Shown here: piece by piece, positions 31,786 to 42,957 of the stretch
Layout of the letters: every line of letters starts with the position of its first letter
Position numbering within the stretch: the first letter of the stretch is position 1
NCBI RefSeq assembly: GCF_904849725.1
Contig: NC_058524.1
Span: 506,772,263-506,836,262 of the forward strand
Origin: Hordeum vulgare subsp. vulgare
Lineage: Eukaryota; Streptophyta; Magnoliopsida; Poales; Poaceae
DNA length: 64,000 nt
Direction of reading: 5' to 3'
Position numbers and translations under genes: made by a program
The notes under the pieces: model-generated
Told to the model about the DNA's origin: nothing
Databases searched by the model: none
The model's input: only the letters and a program-made list of their open reading frames with translations

Positions 31786-33966
31786 ATGAAGAATCTGAAA
31801 GATCCAAAAACCAAAGTCTTGCCCTCGACTACGAGGGGAGGTAAGGAACTGCCATCTAGCTCTGCATTTGATTCACCTTCGGTTATGAGTAAGTTTGCAA
31901 CACCACCTCCTGCTAGAAATCTTGATATGTCGCATGTGCTAGATGATGCTTATGATGCTACTATGCCTCATACTGCTAGAGATGCTATGCCTGATATTGC
32001 TAGAGATGCTATGCCTAATACTGCTAGAGATGCTATGCTTGATACTGCTTTGCCTGATGATGCTAGAGATGCTATTTTGCCTGATGATGCTATGCTTGAT
32101 ACTTCTAGAGATACTACTTTGCCTGGTATGCCACTAGGGGTTTTCCATGATGCTCATATTGCTAGAGTTACTGCTAATGCTCGTGATGCTTCTGAAACTA
32201 CCGATACTATTGCGATAGAACCTGCTTTTGCTCCTGCTAGATCTAGCTCTCCTAGATATGAATGGCCTGATATACCTGAGCATTACGTTATGGAGGGAGA
32301 GATAGCTCAGGATTTTATTGCGTGTAAGGATGCCTATGACGCTGAGAAATTACTTCTCAAGTGGAAGGAGAAATCTCTGAAAGCTAGGATGAAATACGAC
32401 CCGAAGTTTGCCACTTCACCTATCTTTATCACCGATAAGGATTATGAATTCTCTGTCGATCCCGAGATAATCTCTCTAGTTGAATCTGATCCTTTCCACG
32501 GTTATGAGTCTGAGACGGTCGTAGCCCATCTTACCAAACTACACGATATAGCCACCGTTTTCACTAGTGAGGAGAAGATCCGCCACTACTATCCCTAAGC
32601 TGTTTCCTTTCTCTCTAAAGGATGACGCTAAAGCCTGGTTCACTTCTCTTGCTCCTGGATGTGTGATTAGTCCCCAGGATATGGTCTATTACTTGTGTGA
32701 GAAATATTTCCTTGCCCATAAGAAGCAAGCTGCCTTGCAGGAAATATACAACTTTGCTCAACTCAAAGAAGAGAGTCTCCCACAAGCTTGGGGGAGGCTC
32801 GTCCAGCTACCGAATGCTTTGCCTGATCACCCTCTTAAGAAGAACGAGATACTTGATATCTTCTATAACGGACTTACCGATGCTTCTAGAGACCACCTAG
32901 ATAGTTGTGCCGGTTGTGTTTTTAGGGAACGAACTGTAGAACAAGCTCAGACTCTACTAAATAACATCTTGATCAACGATAATGCATGGACTATTCCCGA
33001 ACCACCTCCTAAGCCAACTCCAAAGAAAATAGGTATTCTATTCCTCAGTCCCGAAGATATGCAAGAAGCCAAGAAATCTATGCAAGAGAAAGGCATTAGA
33101 TCTGAAGATGTCAAAAATCTGCCACCTATCAAAGAGTTCCATGGTCTCGATAACCCGATACAGGTAGTAGAAGTAAATTCTCTGCGTAGGTTTGATGAGA
33201 GTGATATTCCTTTTGATAAACCTGCTAGCCTATGCTTTGATGAATTTGAAACTTTGTTGCCAAAAAACAAAGTTTCAATGATTATGTTAGCAGACATTTG
33301 GAACAAAGTACTTGTATGCTTAGTCATTTAAGTGCTGGTGTAGACAGAAATGTCAATGATCTGAAGCTTCTGAGTAAACATGCCTCTATGATTACTACTC
33401 AGGTAGAACAAGTACTTAAAGCTCAGAATGACTTGCTCAATGATTTAAATGACAACTCTGTCAGAGTCATTACTAGAGGAGGCATAATGACTCAGGAACC
33501 ATTGTATTCTCAAGGCCATCCTAAGAGAATTGATCAAGATTCTCAAGGAATTAATGCTGATACACCCAGTCATCCTAAGGAGAAGAAGAAGGATGATAGA
33601 AACCTACATGACAGTTCTCCAAATACTGTCACACCTGAAGAACCAAATGATATTTCTGCATCTGATGCAGAAACACAATCTGGTGATGCACATGAACCTG
33701 GTGACAATATGGACAGCGATGTTCATAATGATGCTCAACCTAGCAATGATGAGGATGTGGAAATTGAACCTACGGTTAATCTTGATAACCCACAACCTAA
33801 GAGATACGATAAGAATGACTTCACTGCTAGGAAGCATGGTAAAGAAAGGGAGCCATGGGTTCAGAGACCTGTGCCCTTTCCTCCTAAGCCATCCAAGAAA
33901 AAGGATGATGAGGATTTTGAGCGCTTTATTGAAATGATAAGACCCGTCTTTCTGCAGATGCGTTAG
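31786..33966 (+). pseudogene. Gypsy gag of the Sabrina/WHAM-like element
   Basis: Three ORFs in different frames cover one gag: 31786-32598 (270 codons, starting MKNLKDPKTKVLPSTTRGG), 32567-33331 (254 codons) and 33298-33966 (222 codons). The middle part has the retrotransposon-gag pattern KLFPFSLKDDAKAWFTSL, then LRRTR-like basic helices and YNGLTDASRDHLDS. The N-terminal part contains an ARDAMPDT octapeptide repeat. The C-terminal part is acidic and ends in a KPSKKKDDEDFERFIEMIRP segment leading to the protease. Frameshifts fall near 32585, 33300 and 33945. No CCHC zinc knuckle was seen. Confidence 0.88.
31975..32130 (+). repeat. 24-bp minisatellite inside gag
   Basis: GCTAGAGATGCTATGCCTGA-type units repeat four to five times with variation, encoding the octapeptide ARDAMPDT and shorter variants (ARDAMLDT, LPDDARDA). 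Confidence 0.85.
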
Positions 33967-33971
33967 TTGAT

Positions 33972-34634
33972 ATGCTCAAAATGTCTCCGTACGCCAAGTA
34001 CGTGAAAGATATCGTGACCAATAAACGGAAGATACCAGATCTTGAGATCTCCACCATGCTTGCCAATTACACTTTCAAAGGTGGAACTCCTAAGAAACTT
34101 GGTGATCCCGGAGTGCCCACTATACCTTGCTCCATTAAAGGAAACTACATAAGAACTGCCTTATGTGACCTTGGAGCCGGTGTTAGTGTTATGCCTCTCT
34201 CTCATTATCGTAGACTTGCACTGGATAAGTTAACACCCACTGAAATTTCTCTGCAAATGGCCGACAAATCAACTGCTTTCCCTATTGGCATTTGCAAGGA
34301 TGTGCCTGTTGTGGTTGCTAACACCACTATCTTAACAGACTTTGTTATCTTGGATATTCCCGAGGGCGATGCCATGGCTGTCATCCTCGGAAGACCCTTT
34401 TTAAACACTACAGGGGCTGTTATAGATTGCAACAAAGGCAATGTCACTTTCCATGTCAACGGTAATGAGCATACCGTGCACTTCCCGAAGAAACAATATC
34501 AAGTACATTGCATCAATGCTATCGAAAAAACTTCATCGATTCTTATTGGGAGCTTTGAATGCCCTATTCCTCGTGTCAAGATGAAGTATGAATTGCCTGT
34601 TGGGGAGATTCATATCCCCATTGAGGTGACTTAG
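33972..34634 (+). pseudogene. Aspartic protease of the Sabrina/WHAM-like element
   Basis: The 220-codon ORF begins MLKMSPYAKYVKDIVTNKRK and contains TALCDLGAGVSVMPLS, the retropepsin active site (D-L-G-A-G in place of D-S/T-G-A). A VVVANTTILTDFVILDIP strand and AVILGRPFLNTTGAVIDC follow. The chain ends at VGEIHIPIEVT and a stop at 34632, where related elements would run on to reverse transcriptase. A frameshift just upstream (about 33945) separates it from gag, so here it lacks a translated gag fusion. The stop after IEVT looks like a family feature rather than decay, since no RT follows. Confidence 0.88.
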
Positions 34635-34819
34635 TGGCTATTCGAAAATTCTTCGTTCTCTCTTGCGATTCGAGAAAGTTTTGTCATGAGGATTTGATCA
34701 ACCCCATTGACGGATTTCTTTTGATGACCATGAAATGGGTGAATCAAAGAGTCACATACCTCTGTTTTAAGCTTTCACTTTCTTTTGCTTAGAAGAAAAA
34801 TGATAGGTTTAGTTTAGTT

Positions 34820-35191
34820 TTTCTAGTTTTTTGTTTTGGTGTCCCAGAGAAAAATACCCCGAAAATAAAAGTTCTCCGATGGTCCTGAAAATCTAGTATG
34901 ATTTTTTCTGGAATATTTGAGAAATAGTGGGACAGAGAGCTGGCCTGGGGGACATCCCAGTGGGCCACAAGCCCTGCCACCGCGGCCACCCCCCTACCCG
35001 CGGCAAGCAAGCTTGTGGGGCCCACAGGGCTCCCCTCCACTCATTCCAGCTCCCATCCTCTTCTTCTTCCTCGAGAAAAAAATGTTTCGCAGCTCAAACC
35101 AGTGTTCTTGCTCATTTGGCTGTGATTTTCGATCTCCTTGCTCAAAGCATCATTCTCTGAACCGTTTTGGGGAAATTTCTCCTTGGTAAGT
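34820..35191 (+). repeat. Internal LTR-like segment upstream of the second ORF
   Basis: This region repeats the order of LTR words at 38560-38790: AAAAGTTCTCCGATGGTCCTG against AAAGTTCTTGGAACGTCCTG, ATTTTTTCTGGAATATTTGA against AATTTTTCTGGAAAATATGA, CCAGTGGGCCACAAGCCCT, GCGGCCACCCCC, AGCTTGTGGGGCCCACA. It ends in TTGGTAAGTG, a strong 5' splice-donor match (GTAAGT at 35186-35191). It may be a second promoter and leader for the downstream ORF. This is inference from the sequence likeness. Confidence 0.78.
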
Positions 35192-35431
35192 GACTCCTCC
35201 ATTGGTCCAATTAGTTTTTGCTCTAGTGCTTTATCCTTCGTGTATTCTTGCTACCTTGGTGCCCGTGTTCTTGAGCTTGAAATGTTGATTTTAGCTGGTC
35301 CCAAGTAGTTTTAGCGTGTGATACAGTCTCTAGGCACTAGTAGGAATAGTTGCTACGAGTTGAGTTAATCCTTACTCACTTTCGAAGTCTCTAAAAATTT
35401 CAGAATTTTTCAGAGTTAGAAAAGGGAAAAG

Positions 35432-36499
35432 ATGAGGAGGTTCTTGAGAGGATCTTCAAGCCGTAACCCCAAGGAGGATGAGAAGAACCACCCCAAGTAC
35501 GTGGTTCCTCGAGTCACAGAAGTTTGAGCGTGCGAGTGGCCAAGTGATGAATTTTTGTGCGCTGCCAGGCTTTATGAAGACTTTTATTACTTGGTGGAGA
35601 ACGCAGGTCTTACCGCGTTCGTTGAAGATAAGTGCTCACAATACCTCCTCCTCACCAATACTTTCGTTCAAAGCTTCAACTTTTACCTAAGGAAGAATCC
35701 TCCCATGGTTGAGTTCATGTTGTACGATATCCCCCAGTGCATGACACTACAAGATTTTTGCAATGCATGCAAATTACCTTATGTTGGGGATATTCATTAT
35801 CCTCGTCCATGGGACTTGGAGGATTTCGTAGGTACTATTGCTGTTGGAGAGGAGAGAGGAGTGTCTCTTGCTAGAATTGCTAGCATACATTTCCCTATGC
35901 TTCGGTACTTATCATTATTTGTGGGAAAATGTTTGATTGGCCGTGGGGAGGCTGGATCACTTAGCTCTCCAGACCTTGCGATTTTGCGCGAAGGCCTTTA
36001 TAGCACTAAGACTTATAGCCTAGGTGCTATAGTAGCTCAGCGGTTGAACACAAACCGTTCCAAAGGTGTCGTCTATGGAGGTATCTATGCTACTCGCCAT
36101 GCTAAACACTTTGAGATACCTATTAGACTTCGCGAGGAAGAGGAGATGCTTCTTCCTGAGAAATATCTGGATTATGACAGCATGGTTCGCCATGATTTTG
36201 TGGATAGAGAAGGTAGTAGACGGAGGATTTATAACCTGGTATTTAGTCAGGGTACTCGAGAGACTATTACTTTGCCTGCTTCTTCTTTGTTCGATCTTCA
36301 TGCAGGCAGGTACACTATTATGCCTTCGGACATCTACGCATATTGGGGCTTAGCCCAACCACAGGTGCCCGTGCCCGAGCCGCCAGTCGAGTACCAGACG
36401 CCAGTTTATCAGTGGGAGCCAGAGGAGCTCACACAGCAGTGGCATCCACAGTCCGCTCCGGAGTATCCCGGAGCTGGTTATTTCCCGCCTTGGGAGTAG
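35432..36499 (+). pseudogene. Second ORF of the Sabrina/WHAM-like element, function unknown
   Basis: An ATG at 35432 (MRRFLRGSSSRNPKEDEKN) is in frame with the long open stretch to 36499, interrupted by one TGA at 35525-35527, probably a CGA to TGA change. The remainder reads EWPSDEFLCAARLYEDFYYL, VQSFNFYLRKNPPMVEFMLY, MTLQDFCNACKLPYVG, and a DFVGTIAVGEERGV segment, and ends in a Pro/Gln/Glu-rich tail (PEPPVEYQTPVYQWEPEEL). This resembles the ORF carried by Athila-type and related plant gypsy elements rather than any enzyme. A candidate acceptor TTTTTCAG (about 35405-35412) would join the donor at 35186. No signal peptide or clear membrane helix is visible. Confidence 0.7.
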
Positions 36500-38443
36500 A
36501 CCAAGCTAGGCCAAAAGCCTAAGCTTGGGGGAGTACATGTTCTCACCGACCTTACATTCATGCTTATGCTTTTACTTTGTTCGTCGGTGTTTACACTTTG
36601 CCACTATATTATCCATACTAGTTTATTTTCGTTTTCTTGTTTTCTTGTTTTGTTTCCTTCTGAGAAAACCCAAAAAGATTTTCCTTTCTTCTTTTGCTTG
36701 TTGGGAGCTTTCCCGTGTAAATAGTTTTCTTTTTCTTTGGGTCAAGGTAGAAGATATTGGTTACAATGTTTACTGGCTCTTGCATGCTTACCTGTTTAGC
36801 TTTCAAAGAGCCATATTACTTTGTCTTCTCCTTTGCGTTCGCCTGCAGATTCAGCTTAGTCCAATGCACGAGCACTCTTATTATTGTTCACATCGTTCAA
36901 TCGTGCAAGTGAAAGGCAATAATGATGATATATGATGAAGTGACTGAGACTGGAAAAGCTGGTATGAACTCTATCTATTTTGTTTTTGTAAATATGACTA
37001 GCTAGTCATCCGAGATTCAGCTTTGTTGTGAGAGAACCATGTTTGCAATGACAACTTAGAGATCATAGTTTCTGATGCCATGCTTATTTAGCTAGGAGCT
37101 TATCATGGTTTGTCCTGAATGCCAACATAGATTTTGAGATGACTATGATGTAGTATGATAGGATGGTATTCTCCTTTGAATGATTCAAGTGGCTTGACTT
37201 GGCGCATGTTCATGCATGTAGTTGAAACAAAATCAACATAGCCTCTATGATGTTCATGTTTATGGTGATTTATATCCTGTTCATGCTTGCATTCCGTGTT
37301 AGCCAAACTCATTGCATTCTGATGATCGTTGTCGCTCTCTAGTTGGTCGCTTCCCAGTCTTTTGGTAGCATTCACTTGTACTAAGTGGAATACTTCTTGT
37401 GCATACACTTCCATAAACCCAAAAGTTTTTCCATGAGAGTCCACCATACCTACCTATTTGCGGTATTTACCTGCCGTTCCAAGTAAATTTGCATGTGCCA
37501 TTCTCTAAACCTTCAAGAAATATTCTGTTTTGCATGCCCGAACCGCTCATGTGGTGACAGAGGGCTACTGGTATCTTCCATGTTAGGCGTGTTATCCTTG
37601 ACATGGTATTATTCACTGTCATTCACGAGAAAGGGGCCGGTAATTGGAATGCCCAGTTCCACGCTTAAATCAAAAACATAACTGTAAAACAAGACTCCCC
37701 CGGATTGATGTTAGTATGGACGGTACCCGAGGATTCGGCTCGCCGTGGAGTGTCATTGATTGGTGGTGGGGGAGTTAAAACTTTACTTTTCTGTTTGGGA
37801 ACCACCTATAGCATGAGCAGCGTGGAAGATATTGATAACTCTTGGTCATTGCGTTGACAATGAAAGCATGCCACCCAAAATTATTATCTCTGTTTACAAA
37901 GCTTGAGCTCTGGCACCTCTGCAAATCAATGCTTCCCTCTGCGAAGGGCCTGTCTATTTATTTTCCTGTTGAGTCATCCTCTTCTTATATAAGCACCAAT
38001 TAGAGAGCACCTCTGTCATTTTTATGCTTTGCTTTTGATTGGTATTGAGTATGACTGTGACTGGATCTTCGTTGCAATGAATTACAATATTTAGTCAGCC
38101 CTTGATCTTTGAAAGTGCTCTGCATTTATGTTTTGCGGTCTCGGAAAGAGCTAGCGAGATACCACCTATTCATATTGCTTCTTGCTTGTTTTGATTGAAT
38201 TGTTGGTATGTGAAACTCATTAATATTTGCTCGCTAGCTGATTATGCCATTGATATTAGTTTACCATGAGACCTTTCTGTCACTTGCTTATGTGGTTAAC
38301 TTGTGATCTTGCTGAAATTATGGTTACGAGTTAGACATAGTTGCAACAACAAGATCAAACGGAGTTTGTCAAAGTTTTTCTTTCTCTTTCAGTTTGTCAA
38401 CTGAGTTGGTTGAGGACAAGCAAGGTTTTAAGCTTGGGGTAGT
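36500..38443 (+). other. Long non-coding region between second ORF and 3' LTR
   Basis: No coding potential beyond chance ORFs (36525-36935, 37103-37447). A polypurine-like AAGCTTGGGGGAG at 36521-36533 just after the ORF stop echoes the true tract TTTTAAGCTTGGGGTAG at 38427-38442, suggesting a spare tract. Reverse transcriptase and integrase would be expected somewhere here in an autonomous relative; I see none. Confidence 0.7.
38427..38443 (+). promoter_or_regulatory. Polypurine tract of the Sabrina/WHAM-like element
   Basis: TTTTAAGCTTGGGGTAGT lies immediately before the LTR start TGATACG at 38444. A G-rich twin is at 36521-36533. Confidence 0.75.
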
Positions 38444-40164
38444 TGATACGTCTCCATCGTATCTACTTTTCCAAACTCTTTTGCCCTTGTTTTGGACTCT
38501 AATTTGCATGATTTGAATGGAACTAACCCGGACTGACGCTGTTTTCAGCAGAATTGCCATGGTGTTGTTTTTGTGTAGAAATGAAAGTTCTTGGAACGTC
38601 CTGTACAGAGAATTTTTCTGGAAAATATGAAAAATACCTGCACAAAGATCCACCGGAGGGGATGGGCCAGTGGGCCACAAGCCCTATTGCTGCGGCCACC
38701 CCCTGGCCAAGACAACCAAGCTTGTGGGGCCCACATGGCTCTGCCGCCCGGAAACTCAGCTCTATAAATTCACTTTCGCCCAGAAAGAAAATCAGAAGAG
38801 AAGATTTTATCGTGTTTGCGATACGGAGGCGCCGCCACATCCTGTTCTTCATGTGGAGGACATATCTAGAGTCCGTTTTGGGCTTCGGAGAGGGGAAATC
38901 GTTGCCACCATCATCATCAACCTTCTTCCCTCTCCAATTCCATGAAGCTCTTCATCGTTCGTGAGTAATCTATTCGTAGGCTCGCTGGGCTGTGATGAGT
39001 ATGATGAGATCTATCATGTAATCGAGTTAGTTTTGACGGGGATTGATCCCTAGTATCCACTATGTTCTGAGATTGATGTTGCTACTACTTTCTATGCTTA
39101 ATGCTTGTCACTAGGGCCCGAGTGCCATGATTTCAGATCTGAAGTTATTATGTTGTCACCAATATATGTGTGTTTTAGATCCGATCTTGCAAGTTGTAGT
39201 TACCTACTATGTGTTATGACCCGGCAACCCCGGAGTGACAATAACCGGAACCACTGCCGGTGATGACCATAGTTTGAGGAGTTCAAATGTTCACCAAGTG
39301 CTAATGCGTTGTCCCGGTTCTTTATTAAAAGGAGAACCTTAATATCCTGTAGTATCCTTTTGGACCCCGCTACCACGGGAGGGATGGACAATAGATGTCA
39401 TGCAAGTTATTTTCCCTAAGCACATATGACTACACACGGAATGCATGCCTACATCACATTGACGAAAGGGAGCTAGCCACATATCTCTCCGTGTTATAAC
39501 TATTGCATGATGAATGTCATCCAAACGAATCACCGACCCATTGCCTACGAGTTTGTCCCACTGCTACGGTTACTTGTTTTGCTCTGCTGCTGTTACTACT
39601 GTTGCTACTTGCTACTACTATTACCACTGTCGCTTGCTACTGTTGTTACTTGCTACTGTTCGTACTTGCTACTGTTGTCACTACTGCTGTTCCTTGCCAC
39701 TGTTGTTACTCGTTACACTGCTGCTACCTGCTACAATTCTGGTTAGCTCGGCGTCGACGGGAAAAGACTATTGCCATCAACGGGCAACTTCTGGCGCCAT
39801 TGATACAACAATTAGGATTAGTCTGCTGTCAACAGATCGTTTCTGACACCATTGTTATCATACTACTTTGCTGCTCATACTTTGCTTGCAGATACTAATC
39901 TTTCAGGTGTGGTTGAATTTGATACATTCAGCTGCTAATACTAGAGAGTATCCTCTCACCTCCTGTCTGGCGAATCAACAAATTAGGGCCGAATACTCTA
40001 CCATCGAAAACTGCCGCGAACCCACGCGTTGGTGGGCCATTGCAAGACAATTGCTAATTGTTGAGCAACTGGGAGCAGTTCTGGCTCTGTTGTCACGAAG
40101 GAATCAAGTCAGGGACTCGTCAACAACATTCTTCTAGTGTCGTTGCCGGGGACTGCCGTTAACA
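38444..40164 (+). repeat. 3' LTR of the Sabrina/WHAM-like element
   Basis: TGATACGTCTCCATCG to ...GGGGACTGCCGTTAACA. It shares the CTATAAAT box (38762-38769) and the GTGAGT donor-like motif (38961-38966) with the 5' copy. A quick scan shows few differences over the aligned part, mostly transitions. ORFs 38554-38964 and 39503-39898 are LTR shadows present in both copies. Confidence 0.9.
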
Positions 40165-42147
40165 CCTACCTGCTCGTGGTCGGGGGGTCGACGGGGAGGC
40201 CATTGTTCACCGGCGATGAGGTGGCTACGACGGAGCTGTTTTGGGAGGCTGATGAACTAGGTGCTACGAGCGTGGATTAGCTCAGGGTGGTGATGGGGAA
40301 GCTCCCTGAGGTTGCTAGGATCACGGGGGAGGTGAAAGGAGCATCGGAGCTGGCCTGTAGCCCCAGATCGATGGAGCTCCGAAGAGGTGGGGTTTCGGTC
40401 GATCTCGAGCACAGGAGCTCGCTGTGCTCAAATGGAGAGGCTAGGGGTGGAATTTAGGCACTTGAGAGGTGGGATGGAGGTGCTGGAGCAAGGGAGAGGC
40501 CTATTTATAGGCTCCCGACGATGCACCGAGCCGGTGACGTCGGTGGTTACACCACTGCTCGCAGGAGGGGCAGTGAGTGCGCGGGGTCGGAACCACGGCA
40601 TGTAGACGTGGTTTAGGACCCGCGAGACTCACCGAGAGGGAGAGAGAGCGAGGAGGAGCGCGCACGCATGGCCATGGTCTTCTGGTTGGATCTGGCGCGC
40701 GTGGGGACACGTCCCTCCGGTCAATAGAGCGAGGGAGGAGGGGCCCTCGGGCTACCCTGATACAAAGAGGTGGTCGGGGTCTCAAATGGGCATGGGGGAG
40801 GCTCGAACCGGCCGGGATGGCCACCTTTGCTTCGGGTGCGCCCACCAGCGTGCCCAGAGCATAGTTTTGGCATGCCATGACATGCTGGCGCGCTCTGGGG
40901 CGCTTTGGCCGTGTCTAGGGTGTCTCGGGACTTGGACTGAAGATGCCTAGCCGTTTGGGAGCCGAGGGACTCACTCCTAGCCATGGGGTGAGAGGAAAGA
41001 AGAGATGCCAGCATTGGATCAGAACTTAGAATGATGATTTTTGGTCCTTCTGATTGGATTCAAAGAGGGGCCACTCTCCTGCAGTTGGGGAGTGGTTCTG
41101 GCTGCTTGGTCAAAGAGTTTGGAGGGAAGAGCATAAGTGTCGAGTGGGGTAGGGGCTGATTTGCTAATGTGACAGAAGGTGTTCGACAGGTGTTTGGGTA
41201 ACAACACCTCACCACTCGTGATGAGAGTTAACAGGATTAACTTTCATGTAGAAATAAGATACTCCACCAAATTTGAGCTCCATTGGACAAGTTTGGCAAT
41301 GCAAAGTTGAAATCACCCCCCAAATGGCAGATCTGTCCCTTCCAAAGGGAATGTGGGTAGACTACCTCCTGCAAATCCCATTTTGGGAAGAGACTCCTCA
41401 TTTGGGGTGTTGAACACTCCTCCAAAGTTTCAACCCATTTGGATAAACTTTGCAATGTACAGATGTTTCAACTTGGTTCTGGACACAGAGGGTTTTAGGA
41501 TTATTTAGTAAACCAAATCACCTTGGAATGAGGTGAAAATTGACCTGGCCACTAATTATAGCTTGGGAAGGTTGCTGAAATTTTATGGGATTTTATTGGA
41601 AATATTTCCTTTGGAAATATTCCAAAAGATCAAAACACACACAATAGGTTTTCAAGGATTGGTCAAATATTTTGAATATAAAGAGGGGTTGAAAATCTTA
41701 TGTATGGAAAATATATGTCCTGTGAGTATCTCCAAATTTTCTCACGTTTTTCTAAGGCAGAAAAGTATTTTTCCATATAGGATTATCATTTCCGGCCTCA
41801 GAAATGGACATGCATACAAAAAAGGAAAATAATTTATAAATAATTATTTTATAATTTTGAAGAGTTAAAATAGTTTTATAACGAGATCACCATCTTTGGG
41901 TAGGTGCACTTCCTTGCTATCAAGGACTTGTAGTGCAACCCAAAGCAAGGTTTTGAAATACCCAAAAATAAGAAAAAGAACTTTTGGGAATATTTATGTT
42001 ATGAAAAATATGGTTTTTGATACCACTCAATCAAGCATACAAGCATACAATGACAACCATGGCACTCACAGCATATGTTTTTGAAAAGTTTTAATAAACT
42101 CAGATTTTGAAATTATAGTGAAAGTGAGGTGAAAAAAGGGTGTGACA
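40165..42147 (-). repeat. Chromovirus 3' LTR, inner part
   Basis: Pairs with 51778-53713 and ends GGGTGTGACA at 42147. A minus-strand TATA box TATAAATA (plus-strand 40502-40509) sits in GCCTATAAATAGGCC and is kept in the right LTR at 52110-52117. The GC-rich part (40380-40900) gives long shadow ORFs on both strands. Confidence 0.88.
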
Positions 42148-42150
42148 GAC

Positions 42151-42163
42151 CTATCCCCCTTAT
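42151..42163 (-). promoter_or_regulatory. Chromovirus polypurine tract
   Basis: On the minus strand AAGGGGGATAGG precedes the 3' LTR (TGTCACACCC) by three bases. Confidence 0.85.
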
Positions 42164-42190
42164 AAGAAACTCGTCCCCGTGATTCCTAAG

Positions 42191-42714
42191 CTAGGTGCTA
42201 AAAAGGTATGGAAATTCGGATCGGAGATAGTCTTTATGCTCCCATGTTGCTTCTGCTTCGGTGTGGTTGCTCCAGTGAACCTTGAAGTACTTGATGGTGC
42301 GGCTTCTGGTGCAACGCTCTGCTTAATCCAAGATGCGGATCGACCTTTCACGATAAGTGAGGTTTGGATGGAGGTTGATGGCCTGATGGTTAGTGTCCTT
42401 ATAAAGATCTAGACGGTCTGGCGCTTGCACGCACTTCCAAAGTTGTGACACATAGAAGACGTTGGGCACACCAAAAGTTCCGGAGGTAGCTCCAACTCAT
42501 AAGCAATTTCTCCACGCCTTGCTATGATCTTAAAAGGTCCAATGAACCTTGGAGCAAGTTTCCCCTTGACGTGGAAACACTTGGTTCCCTTGATAGGTGT
42601 GACACGGAGGTACTCCTGGTCTTCGAGGTTGAACTCCAATTCTCTGCGGTGATAGTCCGCATAGCTCTTTTGTCGAGACTTGGCCGCTTTTAAGTTTTCT
42701 CGGACAAGCTGCAC
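42191..42714 (-). pseudogene. Chromovirus integrase C-terminus and chromodomain
   Basis: ORF 42409-42714 reads RQKSYADYHRRELEFNLEDQ, then KCFHVKGKLAPRFIGPFKII and YELELPPEL, the GPY/F-type module after the integrase core. In another frame the chain continues as LTYRERSIRILD, stop (TAA at 42323-42325), then SRTIKYFKVHWSNHTEAEAT and WEHKDYLRSEFPYLF, ending at TAG 42191. The aromatic W and the EATWE segment are the chromodomain signature of chromoviruses, thought to steer integration to certain chromatin. A stop and at least one frameshift inactivate it. The chromodomain call rests on this pattern. Confidence 0.82.
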
Positions 42715-42957
42715 ATTGTATTCTGCCTCCTACAAAACTTCCGGCCCGAAAATCAATCCTTCCCCGGTGTCGGACCAGTTGAGCGGGGTGCGGCACTTCC
42801 GTCCGTACATCCCTTCAAATGGAGCCATCTAAAGACTGGACTGATAGCTGTTGTTGTATGAGAACTCAGCGAATGGCAGACAGTCTTCCCATTTGGTACC
42901 GTGTGCCAAGACACATGCGCGGAGCATATCTTCGAGTATTTGATTAACTCTCTCCGT

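Larger units (their letters stand above)
30199..40164 (+). mobile_element. Sabrina/WHAM-like gypsy retrotransposon lacking reverse transcriptase
   Basis: The 3' LTR (38444-40164) starts TGATACGTCTCC and pairs with a 5'-truncated LTR at 30199-31708. Between them are a degenerate gag, an aspartic protease that ends at its own stop, an internal LTR-like segment, and a second ORF of unknown function. I see no reverse transcriptase, RNase H or integrase in 34635-38443, so it depends on a partner. The family name is from memory of the LTR start. It sits inside the left chromovirus LTR. About 212 bases of its 5' LTR and about 190 bases of the host LTR (equivalent to 51590-51777) are missing at the left junction, so no target duplication remains. 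Confidence 0.85.

Noticed and set aside
40387..41014. Long ORFs in the GC-rich part of the chromovirus LTR
   Set aside because: Same segment recurs at 51930-52580 with different breaks; open frames reflect GC content.
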